Assembly (NCBI GenBank): GCA_038747915.1
Contig: JBCDJJ010000008.1
Location: 1 to 64,000, forward strand
Reading direction: 5' to 3'
From: JBCDAP01 sp038747915
Lineage (GTDB): Bacteria; Planctomycetota; Phycisphaerae; Phycisphaerales; UBA1924
DNA length: 64,000 nucleotides
A program made the translations under genes and the position numbers. Positions 44,177 through 51,856 of this stretch are shown piece by piece. A model generated the notes under the pieces. It saw nothing but the letters and a program-made list of their open reading frames with translations, was not told the origin of the DNA and ran no database searches. Numbering within the stretch: position 1 is the stretch's first letter; every line of letters starts with the position of its first letter.

Positions 44177-44277
44177 GGTGCCGTGGTCTGAGCGACGCGA
44201 AGGCCACGCTCACGCACCGGGTGGGCGGCGTTCGCGTGGCCTTCGGATGCCTTCGGCATCCTCCAGACCACGGCACC
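44177..44277. repeat. Long palindromic intergenic element, copy 2
   Basis: Same structure as 14386-14489: outer arm GGTGCCGTGGTCTGAGCGA and complementary CCAGACCACGGCACC, inner arm GCGAAGGCCACG with CGTGGCCTTCG, and side hairpin GGATGCCTTCGGCATCC. The two copies differ mainly in the loop. Confidence 0.85.
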
Positions 44278-44333
44278 CGATCGAGCGCGGTGTGCTTCCC
44301 CCCGGGGAGCCTGGCCTCGGCTAGGCTCACTCG

Positions 44334-45542
44334 GTGCAGATCGAGCCAATCACTCAACTCGAACTTGATGCGACGCACGGTGACCTCTGGGATCTCGAAC
44401 CCGGCGTGCATCTCCTGAATCACGGGTCGTTCGGCGCGTGCCCGCGTGCGGTGCTGGCCCACCAGAGCGATCTGCGGGCGCGGCTCGAGCGGAACACAAT
44501 GGGGTTCATGACCCGCGAGTTGGAGCCGCTCTGGGACGCATCGCGCGAGCGTCTCGCCGGGTTCCTCGGGTGCGATGCGGGCGGGCTCGCCTTCGTGAGC
44601 AACGCGACGGAGGGAGTGAACGCGGTCGTCCGCTCGATGGCGCTCGAGCCTGGGGATGAACTATTGACCGCGGATCACGAGTACCGCGCGTGTGTGAACG
44701 CGTTGTCCTTCGTCGCTCACCGTGCCGGTGCCGAGGTGGTGACCGCCGAGGTGCCCGTGCCGACCACGGATCCTGGTGAGATCATCGAGCGTGTGGTGGC
44801 TCGGGTCACCGGGCGGACACGGCTCGCGATGCTGAGCTGGGTGACGAGCAAGACAGCGCAGGTGTGGCCAATGGTCGAGCTCGTGCGCGAGCTCGAAGGC
44901 CGCGGGATCGCGGTGCTGGTGGATGCGGCGCACGCGCCCGGGATGATCGAGGTGGATATCGCCTCGCTCGGCGCGTCGTACGTGACGGGCAACTGCCACA
45001 AGTGGATCTGTGCCCCGAAGGGCTCGGCCTTCCTGTGGGTGCGCGAGGACCGTCGATCGACGGTGCGGCCCGTCTCGATCTCGCACGGCGCGACCGCGGA
45101 TCGTCCGGGGCGGACGCGGTACCACACCGAGTTCGACTGGACGGGCACGGATGATCCCACACCCAAGCTGTGCGTGGGCCACGCGATCGAGCATCTCGAG
45201 CAGGCGGTGCCCGGCGGGTGGGCGTGGATCCGTGAGCGGAACCGGCAGCTCGCCCTCGGTGCGCGAGCACTGCTGATGGACCGGCTCGGCTCGGAGGCGA
45301 CGTGCCCGCCCGAGATGGTGGGCGCCATCGCGGCGGTCGAGGTGCCCGGCGTACACGCGGAACGAGCGATGGCGGTGCAGGTGATGCTCGGCGAGCGATG
45401 GCGAGCGTTCGTGCCGTTCATCGACTGGGCGGACGGGCGAACGTTCGTACGCGTGTCGGCTCAGCTCTACAACGAGCCGTCGCAGTACGAGGTGCTGGCG
45501 GGCATCCTCACGGAGGAGCTGCCGGGGGCGCTGGGCGGGTGA
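44334..45542 (+). CDS. Class V aminotransferase, isopenicillin N epimerase-like
   Basis: A 402-residue PLP enzyme. N-terminal LLNHGSFGACPRAVL is the CefD-like marker; AFVSNATEGVNAVVRS and VDAAHAPGM hold the PLP contacts, and the Schiff-base lysine is in GNCHKWICAPKGSAFLWV. This group includes cysteine desulfurase-like and epimerase-like enzymes; the reaction cannot be fixed from sequence. GTG start at 44334. The stop overlaps the holB GTG start by three bases (GTGA). Confidence 0.87.
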   Translation: MQIEPITQLELDATHGDLWDLEPGVHLLNHGSFGACPRAVLAHQSDLRARLERNTMGFMTRELEPLWDASRERLAGFLGCDAGGLAFVSNATEGVNAVVRSMALEPGDELLTADHEYRACVNALSFVAHRAGAEVVTAEVPVPTTDPGEIIERVVARVTGRTRLAMLSWVTSKTAQVWPMVELVRELEGRGIAVLVDAAHAPGMIEVDIASLGASYVTGNCHKWICAPKGSAFLWVREDRRSTVRPVSISHGATADRPGRTRYHTEFDWTGTDDPTPKLCVGHAIEHLEQAVPGGWAWIRERNRQLALGARALLMDRLGSEATCPPEMVGAIAAVEVPGVHAERAMAVQVMLGERWRAFVPFIDWADGRTFVRVSAQLYNEPSQYEVLAGILTEELPGALGG

Positions 45543-46594
45543 TCGCAACATTCGACGAGGTGATCGGGCACGAGCGTGCCACGCGTGTGCTCTCCGCGTC
45601 GATCGCGAGCGGGCGGGTGCATCACGCGTGGGTGTTCGCTGGACCAAGTGGCGTGGGGAAGCACGGTGCAGCGGTGGCGTTTGCTGGCGCGTTGCTCGAT
45701 CCGACCACGACCGTGGGCACCGATGGCATCGCCCGGCCAGAGGCCGGCTCGGCGGTCCAAGACATGATCCGCCGCGATGCGCACCCGGACCTGCACCTGA
45801 TCAGCAAGGAGCTGGCGGAGTTCTCGAGCGATGCGGGCGTGCGGAGCCGCAAGCGGCTGACCATCGCCAAGGCGGTGATCGAGGAGCGACTGCTGGGCCC
45901 GATCGCGCGGGCCGCGACGCTCGACGAGGGCGGGCTGGCGAGCAAGGTGTTCATCGTGGACGAGGCGGAGCTGCTCGATCGCTCGCTGGGCAATGCGCCG
46001 ACGCAGGCGTCGATGCTCAAGACGCTCGAGGAACCGCCGGTGGGGAGCGTACTGATCCTGGTGACCTCGAACGAGCACCGGCTGCTCGCGACGATCCGGA
46101 GCCGGTGCCAGCGTGTGGCGTTCGGACCACTCGGCGACTCGGAGATGACTCAGTGGTGCGATGCATCGGGGCTTGGGCTCGATGGGCCGGCGCGGGAGTG
46201 GGTGCTGTGGTTTGCGCAGGGCGCTCCGGGTCGTGTGGCGACCGCGGCGGAGTCGGGGCTGTTCGAGGCGTTCGGCGAGCTCGAGCCCTTCATCCGGGAT
46301 GTGGAGGCGGGGCGGGCGAGTGTCGAACTGGCGCCGAGGCTGGCGGGGCTGGTCGACGAGTGGGCGAAGGAGCGGGTGAAGCGCGATCCGAAGCACAGCA
46401 AGGAGTCGGCGAACCGGGAGGCGGCCGAGCTGGTGTTCGCGGTGCTCGCGGAGCGCGGGCGGGGCAGGCTGCGCACCGGGGATGCGGATGGTGCGCTGCG
46501 GATGATCGATGCGGTGCGCGAGGCGGAGTCGCACGCGGCGCGGAATGTGAACACGAAGTTTGTGTTCGAGCAGCTTGTCAGCGCGATGGGGTGA
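45539..46594 (+). CDS. holB: DNA polymerase III subunit delta' (HolB-like)
   Basis: A 351-residue AAA clamp-loader subunit. Near the start FDEVIGHERATRVLSASIAS and FAGPSGVGKHGAA: the Walker A-like loop has GKH rather than GKT/S. The delta' region EAELLDRSLGNAPTQASMLK and LEEPPVGSVLILVT is followed by the SRC motif (IRSRCQRV). GTG start at 45539 overlaps the aminotransferase stop. It helps load the sliding clamp during replication. Confidence 0.88.
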   Translation: MIATFDEVIGHERATRVLSASIASGRVHHAWVFAGPSGVGKHGAAVAFAGALLDPTTTVGTDGIARPEAGSAVQDMIRRDAHPDLHLISKELAEFSSDAGVRSRKRLTIAKAVIEERLLGPIARAATLDEGGLASKVFIVDEAELLDRSLGNAPTQASMLKTLEEPPVGSVLILVTSNEHRLLATIRSRCQRVAFGPLGDSEMTQWCDASGLGLDGPAREWVLWFAQGAPGRVATAAESGLFEAFGELEPFIRDVEAGRASVELAPRLAGLVDEWAKERVKRDPKHSKESANREAAELVFAVLAERGRGRLRTGDADGALRMIDAVREAESHAARNVNTKFVFEQLVSAMG

Positions 46595-46633
46595 GGACAC
46601 GGGCGGGAGAGCCCGGGATCGGCACCCGGTGGC

Positions 46634-47074
46634 TCACCGACCGACTGTGGCCTGCCACACACCGGCCGGCGATGTGCGCACATCGAGCAGCTTCAGTTCC
46701 ATCAAGAGTGATGTGCGGGGCGGGATGACGCCCGGCAACCCCGGTGAGCCGTACCCGGACTTCCAGGAGATGCGGACGGTCCGCTCGCCGCCCTCGCGCA
46801 TGCCGCGGACCGCTTCGTCCAGGCCGGGGATCACGGTGCCATCGCCGACGACGAACCGGTGGCTCGACTCGTCACCGGGCAGGTCGACCACCACGCGGCC
46901 ATCGGGCAGCGCGACGGTGTAGGTGACCTCGACGAACCGGCCCTCGGTTGCTTCCAGCCCTTCACCGATGGTCACCTCGTCGACACGTACCCCGTCGCGG
47001 GCAGCGATGGGCAGGGTGCGGTCCTGGCAGGCGGCGAGCAGCGAGAGCGCGAGGATGGCAGCAAGACGGTGCAT
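46634..47074 (-). CDS. FKBP-type peptidyl-prolyl isomerase, lipoprotein
   Basis: A 146-residue exported isomerase. The signal sequence LAAILALSLLAAC ends in a lipobox with C16, so it is probably membrane-anchored. The FKBP fold follows: FVEVTYTVALPDGRVV, VIPGLDEAVRGMREGGERT and GYGSPGLPGVIPPRTSLLME, where the tyrosine and proline pocket residues lie. It accelerates proline isomerisation in exported proteins. It is downstream of tmk on the same strand, separated by 105 bases that contain a palindromic relic. Confidence 0.88.
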   Translation of the reverse strand: MHRLAAILALSLLAACQDRTLPIAARDGVRVDEVTIGEGLEATEGRFVEVTYTVALPDGRVVVDLPGDESSHRFVVGDGTVIPGLDEAVRGMREGGERTVRISWKSGYGSPGLPGVIPPRTSLLMELKLLDVRTSPAGVWQATVGR

Positions 47075-47113
47075 GCTCGTTGATATCGGTCTGTTGGATA
47101 CCGAGATGAAGCG

Positions 47114-47161
47114 CGGTGCGAGTGGACCGATGTTCGCGGGAGCGGGACGCTCCCGCTACCG
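47114..47161. repeat. Partial palindromic element
   Basis: CGGTGCGAG at the left and the right arm CGGGAGC-GGGAC-GCTCCCGCTACCG, which aligns base for base with the right arm of the elements at 37.3 kb and in dcd and nrdJ. The left hairpin seems to be missing, so this is a shortened copy. Confidence 0.65.
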
Positions 47162-47179
47162 ATCACCGGCCAGTGGTGC

Positions 47180-47860
47180 TCATACGCTTTGGGCGAAGCG
47201 GTCGCGGAGGGCGGTGTGGACAGCGGACTCGATCTCCGGCTCGTCGGGCGAGGCGTCGACTACGGTGTACCGGCCGGGCCACCGCTCGGCCTGGGCCAGG
47301 AAGCCCTGACGGACGCGGCGGTGGAACTCGACGCCTTTCTGTTCCATGCGGTCGAGCAGCGGGTTGAGCCGGCGTGCTGCGGTGCGCTCGGAGACATCGA
47401 GGATGACCGTGAGATCCGGCCAGGCGGAGCTGGGCGAGCTCGGATCGCCGCAGGCGGTGCGGGCGACATCGAGGATCTCCTCGGGGTCGATGCCGCCAGC
47501 GGTGCCCTGGTAGGCGAGCGTGGAGGAGACATAGCGGTCGGAGAGCACGAGGTGGCCATCGGCGAGGGCGGGGCGGATCCGCTGGGCGACTAGCTGGGCG
47601 CGGCTCGCCATGTAGAGCAGCAGCTCGCACCGGACATCCATCTCGGTGTGGAGCGGGTCGAGCAAGATCTGCCGGATGCGCTCACCGATCTCGGTGCCTC
47701 CTGGCTCGCGGACCTCGCACACGGGCACGCCGGCCTCGGCGGCGGTGTCCAGGAGTCTGCGAAGCTGGGTGGACTTGCCCGAGCCGTCGGGGCCGTCGAA
47801 GACGATGAATCGTCCTCGGAGCGCGGTGAGCCACGAACCGTTTGTAGCAGTCGACCCCAT
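47180..47860 (-). CDS. tmk: Thymidylate kinase
   Basis: A 226-residue P-loop kinase phosphorylating dTMP to dTDP. FIVFDGPDGSGKSTQLRRLL is the Walker A block, VREPGGTEIGERIR the substrate loop, VLSDRYVSSTLAYQG the DRY/H motif region, and RRLNPLLDRMEQKG the lid. Length and order are normal. It follows the CorC-like gene on the same strand. Confidence 0.95.
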   Translation of the reverse strand: MGSTATNGSWLTALRGRFIVFDGPDGSGKSTQLRRLLDTAAEAGVPVCEVREPGGTEIGERIRQILLDPLHTEMDVRCELLLYMASRAQLVAQRIRPALADGHLVLSDRYVSSTLAYQGTAGGIDPEEILDVARTACGDPSSPSSAWPDLTVILDVSERTAARRLNPLLDRMEQKGVEFHRRVRQGFLAQAERWPGRYTVVDASPDEPEIESAVHTALRDRFAQSV

Positions 47861-47902
47861 CGATGCAAGCGTAGGTCCACACAGACGTGTGGTCGGTGGA
47901 GA

Positions 47903-49264
47903 TTACGGTTCCGTTGTGGATGAATCGCTCTGGCTCGATTCGGCTGCGGCATCGGTTGGGACGACCGACGCGTCGTCATGGTGCTCGACCATCTCGATGC
48001 GGAGCTTGTGCACGCGGGTTGGCTCGGCCTCGAGCACGGTGACAAGGTAGCCATTCTTCCGAAAGGACTCGCCGGACACCGGGATGTGCCCGAGTTCGGC
48101 GAGGGCATACCCGCCGACGGTGTCGTAGTGCTCGGATTCGGGGAGCTCGATGTCGACGGTTTCCAGGATGCGGTTGGCCTCGTGGATGAAGGCGCGGGCT
48201 TCGATGTCGGCGGACTTCTGCTCGATGTCGATCTCGATGGCGGGTGGCTGCTCGTGCTCGGGCTCGTACTCGTCGCGGATGTCACCGACGATTTCTTCGA
48301 TGATGTCCTCGAGGGTGACGAGCCCGGTGGTGCCCCCGTACTCGTCGAGCACGATGACCATGTGGACGTTCTTGGCCTGCAGCTCGATGAGCAGCTCGCC
48401 GGCCGGCTTGTTCTCCGGGACGAAGAGGGCCTCGCGGGCGGTTGCGCGGAGATCGAAGCCGTCGGTGTCGTGACCGCCCTCGCCGACGAAGCGGAGCAGA
48501 TCCTTCGCGTAGAGAATGCCGACGATGTGGTCGTGGTCGCCCTCGTAGACGGGGATGCGCGAGTGGCCGGCCTCTTTGATCATCTCCCGCACCTCGTCGA
48601 GCGTCGCGTCGACCGCGAGGGTGTCCATCTCGGTGCGCGGGGTCATGATTTCCTGGGTGGAGCGGCTTCGGAGCTCGATGACCGCCTCGATCATCTTGCG
48701 CTCGCTCTCGGAGAGGTTGCCCTCGCGCTCGCCCTCGGTGGCGACGTCGAGCAGCTCGTCCTCGAGTTCTTCCTGCTCGGTGACGCGGTGCGTGCCCGCG
48801 AGGTAGCGGACGACCGTGTCGATCACGAGCAGGCCGCGCAGGGGGTAGAAGGCCGCGTGGACCAGCTTGATCACGAGCTGGAAGCGGTGGATCAGGTGCT
48901 CGCCCGCGTGGTCAGCGACGGACGAGGGCACAATGACCGCGACGACGTACATCAGGAGCGTACAGATCACGAGGGCGATCGCGATCCAGAGCGCGGCGTG
49001 GGTTCCATCATCCGACGTGATCGGCAGCAGCAGAGTGACGCCGATGATCATGGCGGCGACCGCGAGCGACCGGAAGGCCCCCATCGAGAGGGCGTGCGCA
49101 TCGGCCTCGTCGACGACCGTGCGCAGCCGGTCCATGCCGCCGTTGCGGCCCGCGATGTCCTCGAGCTTGCGGAGCGAGAAGTCGCGCAACGCGAAGTGCA
49201 GCGCACTGGCGAGGAACGCGAGCGCCGACGAGACAACCACGAGTGTGACGAAGATGCCCGTCAT
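47903..49264 (-). CDS. CorC/HlyC-like membrane protein with CBS pair
   Basis: A 453-residue membrane protein: hydrophobic segments near residues 2-25, 65-85 and 90-115 form a DUF21-like region, then two CBS domains at roughly 200-330 (IMTPRTEMDTLAVDATLDEV, SRIPVYEGDHDHIVGILYAK, VHMVIVLDEYGGTTGLVTLED) and a C-terminal CorC_HlyC domain (YDTVGGYALAELGHIP). Members affect Mg2+ or Co2+ homeostasis. ATGA overlap with ybeY, a common genomic pairing in bacteria. Confidence 0.9.
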   Translation of the reverse strand: MTGIFVTLVVVSSALAFLASALHFALRDFSLRKLEDIAGRNGGMDRLRTVVDEADAHALSMGAFRSLAVAAMIIGVTLLLPITSDDGTHAALWIAIALVICTLLMYVVAVIVPSSVADHAGEHLIHRFQLVIKLVHAAFYPLRGLLVIDTVVRYLAGTHRVTEQEELEDELLDVATEGEREGNLSESERKMIEAVIELRSRSTQEIMTPRTEMDTLAVDATLDEVREMIKEAGHSRIPVYEGDHDHIVGILYAKDLLRFVGEGGHDTDGFDLRATAREALFVPENKPAGELLIELQAKNVHMVIVLDEYGGTTGLVTLEDIIEEIVGDIRDEYEPEHEQPPAIEIDIEQKSADIEARAFIHEANRILETVDIELPESEHYDTVGGYALAELGHIPVSGESFRKNGYLVTVLEAEPTRVHKLRIEMVEHHDDASVVPTDAAAESSQSDSSTTEP

Positions 49265-49770
49265 CGCGCGGGCTCGCTCACCGGCGCGTGAAACGTCGCG
49301 CCGACACCGATGGCTTCGAGGATCCGGTCTTCGCGGGCGTGCATGCGCGCGAACGCGGCGTCCTCGTGATCGTCCTCACCGAGGCAGTGCAGCACACCGT
49401 GGAGGATGTAGAGCAGGACCTCGCGCTCGAACGTGAGGTTTCGAGCGATGGCTTGTCGGCGGGCTTCGCCAACACAGACCAGCAGATCGGCGTCGAGCGC
49501 GCGGGTGCGGGCGGCGTCGCCCGCGGTCGCGTCGAAGGTGATGACGTCGGTGGTGCCCGGCTCGGCGCAGTGACGCAGGTGCGCCGCGGCCATCTCCTCA
49601 TCACCGACCAGGCGGATCGAGACCGAGCCGTGCGCACCAAGGGTGTCGATCGCGCGGGCGGCGGTCTCTTCGAGCCACCGGAGCATGGGGAGGGTGACGC
49701 CGGTCTCCCGGTGCGCGCACCGGATCTCGACCGACGTCGTGGTTCGGGCAGACGGGGGTTCGTCGCTCAT
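49261..49770 (-). CDS. ybeY: Endoribonuclease YbeY
   Basis: A 169-residue metal-dependent endoribonuclease for 16S rRNA 3' maturation and quality control. The zinc motif LHGVLHCLGEDDHED supplies three histidines of H-x3-H-x5-H type, and TTDVITFD is the conserved strand. The ATG at 49770 gives the family length; a longer start at 49836 is possible. Overlaps the CorC-like gene by four bases. Confidence 0.92.
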   Translation of the reverse strand: MSDEPPSARTTTSVEIRCAHRETGVTLPMLRWLEETAARAIDTLGAHGSVSIRLVGDEEMAAAHLRHCAEPGTTDVITFDATAGDAARTRALDADLLVCVGEARRQAIARNLTFEREVLLYILHGVLHCLGEDDHEDAAFARMHAREDRILEAIGVGATFHAPVSEPAR

Positions 49771-49975
49771 CGTGGGTTCGCTGGTGGCCCTCCCCACCGC
49801 TGGGCCGCCAGGAGCATCGGTCTGTTCGGCGTGCATCAACGCACAGATCCACCAAGGTCGCGTGCAGGGATATTCGGCACGAGGGCGGTCGCGTGTCAAC
49901 GAGAAACGCGCGCACACGGCGCGGATTGGGGAGAAATGCGCTTGGATCTTGTTCGGAACACCCGTTTCTCGTGCG

Positions 49976-50962
49976 CTAGGCACCCGCGCGATCGCGGGCG
50001 ATGGCGGCGGCGCCCAGCAGGCCGGCGTTCTCGCGGAGCTCGGTGAGGGCGAAGCGGATGCGTTCTCCCACCGCTGAGGGGAAGAAGTGGGCCCGTGTCG
50101 CGGCGGCGATGCGCTCGACGTAGGGGTGACCGCACTGCTCGCTTAGCCCGCCGCCGAGCACCACTGCGCCGATGGCGAGCACCGTGAGGGTGTTGGCGAT
50201 CGCGGTGCCGAGCAGGTCGGCCGACTCGTTGATCACGGTGACCGCGAGCTCGTCGCCCGCGTGGTAGGCCCGCGCGACCATCGCCGCGTCGATGCGGCGC
50301 GGATCGGCGTCATCCCCTTCCTGCTCGCGGAGCAGATCGGCCACCATCGATGGCCGGCCCCGGCGGATGAGCAGGGCGATGCGGCTCACTACCGCGAGGC
50401 GGGAGCAGGCGTGCTCGGTCAGACGCTCGCCGGTCGGCGAACTCGGCAGCAGGAGTGTCTGGCCGATCTCGCCGGCGGTGCCGAGGCTGCCGTGGTGCAG
50501 GCGGCCGTCGATCACCAGCCCCCCACCGATGCCCGTGCCGACCCAGACCGCGAGGAGGTCCGGATCGTCCTTCGCAGCGCCGTACCGGAACTCGCCGAAG
50601 GCGGCGGCGTTGACGTCGTTGTCGACGACGATCGGTGGGCCGGGGAGCCGCTTCGCCATCTCGTCGCCGAGCGGGAAGTTGTGCGGCCACCCGAGGTTGC
50701 CGGTCTCGTAGACGATGCCCCGCACGGGGTCGCACCCGCCGGGGGCAGCGAAGCCGATCGAGGCGAGCTGATCCGCGGTGATGCCCGCCTGGTTGGCAGC
50801 GGCACGCACCGCCTCGGCGATGTTGTCGAGCACCGCATCGACGCCGAGGGAGGCCTGCGTCTTCGCCCCCTCGCGGCCGACGATGTTGCCATCGGTATCG
50901 ACCACACCGACCTGGGTGTGGGTGCCGCCGAGGTCGATACCGCAAACGAGTGTGGACGACAT
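49976..50962 (-). CDS. ROK-family sugar kinase lacking the zinc motif
   Basis: A 328-residue protein. Phosphate loop CGIDLGGTHTQVGVVD, DNDVNAAAFGEF, GTGIGGGLVIDG and GEIGQ are ROK/glucokinase features. The usual zinc-binding CGCGxxGCxE after GEIGH is replaced by LLLPSSPTGERLTEHACSRL, so the structural zinc is probably absent. It could phosphorylate glucose, N-acetylmannosamine or a related sugar. The start at 50962 lacks a clear ribosome site. Confidence 0.87.
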   Translation of the reverse strand: MSSTLVCGIDLGGTHTQVGVVDTDGNIVGREGAKTQASLGVDAVLDNIAEAVRAAANQAGITADQLASIGFAAPGGCDPVRGIVYETGNLGWPHNFPLGDEMAKRLPGPPIVVDNDVNAAAFGEFRYGAAKDDPDLLAVWVGTGIGGGLVIDGRLHHGSLGTAGEIGQTLLLPSSPTGERLTEHACSRLAVVSRIALLIRRGRPSMVADLLREQEGDDADPRRIDAAMVARAYHAGDELAVTVINESADLLGTAIANTLTVLAIGAVVLGGGLSEQCGHPYVERIAAATRAHFFPSAVGERIRFALTELRENAGLLGAAAIARDRAGA

Positions 50963-51001
50963 GGTTGGAGGTTCGGGCACGGGGTGTGGGCCGGGTGGTG
51001 G

Positions 51002-51772
51002 TCAGGCGGGCGTGGGCTCGGCGTCGCTCGGGCCCGAGTCGGGGGCCGGATCGGTGGGCGGCGCGGGCGGTGCGGCGTCGGTCACCGCCGGCGGTGTGCT
51101 CGCGGGGATCACCAGGGTCGCGAAGTACAGCAGCGGGGTATCAACGAAGGCGATGATCCACTTGAAAAGCACCGCTGTGGCGATGAACGCGAGCGGTGCG
51201 GTGACATCATCGGGGCGTACGATTGCGAAGATGATGATGGTGTTGAGGAGCTGGCCGACCAGTGTCGACACGATGTTGCGGGCCGCGATGTGGATGCCTT
51301 CCTTGCCGCCCGCCTTCTTCTTCATGAAGTCGTAGATGAAGATGTTGGCGAACCAGCCGATCGAGGAGACGAGCGCCGCGAGTGTGACGAGTCCGGAGCC
51401 ATCAGCGAAGGCGGCGCCGATGTACTCGGCCACGGCCTTGCTGTCGCCGGCGAGCGTCGCGGGCCAGAAGAGCCAGAGATAGACGAACAAGAGCATCTGG
51501 CTGCACAGGCCGAGGAAGGCGGCCTTGTAGGCATCGACGGTCGAGTACCGCTCGATCAGGATGTCGAGGATGAGGTAGCTGACCGAGTACATGATGATCG
51601 CCCAGGAGATGGACGAGCCGAAGATGTCGACCTCGAGCGGGAAGGTGAAATTGGAGAGCAGCACGTAGGCCACGAGCAGGCAGAACAGATAGGCCCTGCC
51701 GAACCACCCGCCCGCGACCGCGAGGACCGAGAGGAACAGGAACGACAGCAGTGCGATGACTTCGTTGCTCAC
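51002..51772 (-). CDS. VUT-family transporter (queuosine precursor transporter-like)
   Basis: A 256-residue membrane protein with about six helices. The pattern YSVSYLILDILIERYSTVDA matches the D-x3-E-x-YG-x3-A block of the VUT/YhhQ family, whose characterised members import queuosine precursors. The Pro/Ala/Asp-rich tail after residue 225 is additional. The presence of queE elsewhere in the window is compatible with queuosine use. Confidence 0.8.
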   Translation of the reverse strand: MSNEVIALLSFLFLSVLAVAGGWFGRAYLFCLLVAYVLLSNFTFPLEVDIFGSSISWAIIMYSVSYLILDILIERYSTVDAYKAAFLGLCSQMLLFVYLWLFWPATLAGDSKAVAEYIGAAFADGSGLVTLAALVSSIGWFANIFIYDFMKKKAGGKEGIHIAARNIVSTLVGQLLNTIIIFAIVRPDDVTAPLAFIATAVLFKWIIAFVDTPLLYFATLVIPASTPPAVTDAAPPAPPTDPAPDSGPSDAEPTPA

Positions 51773-51856
51773 GGCTCGATCTCCACAGCGCCGGGCGCCT
51801 GCGCGAGTGTATTGGAATGTTGCGACGGATGCCCCTTAAGCGGCTGAGGCGGGTGG

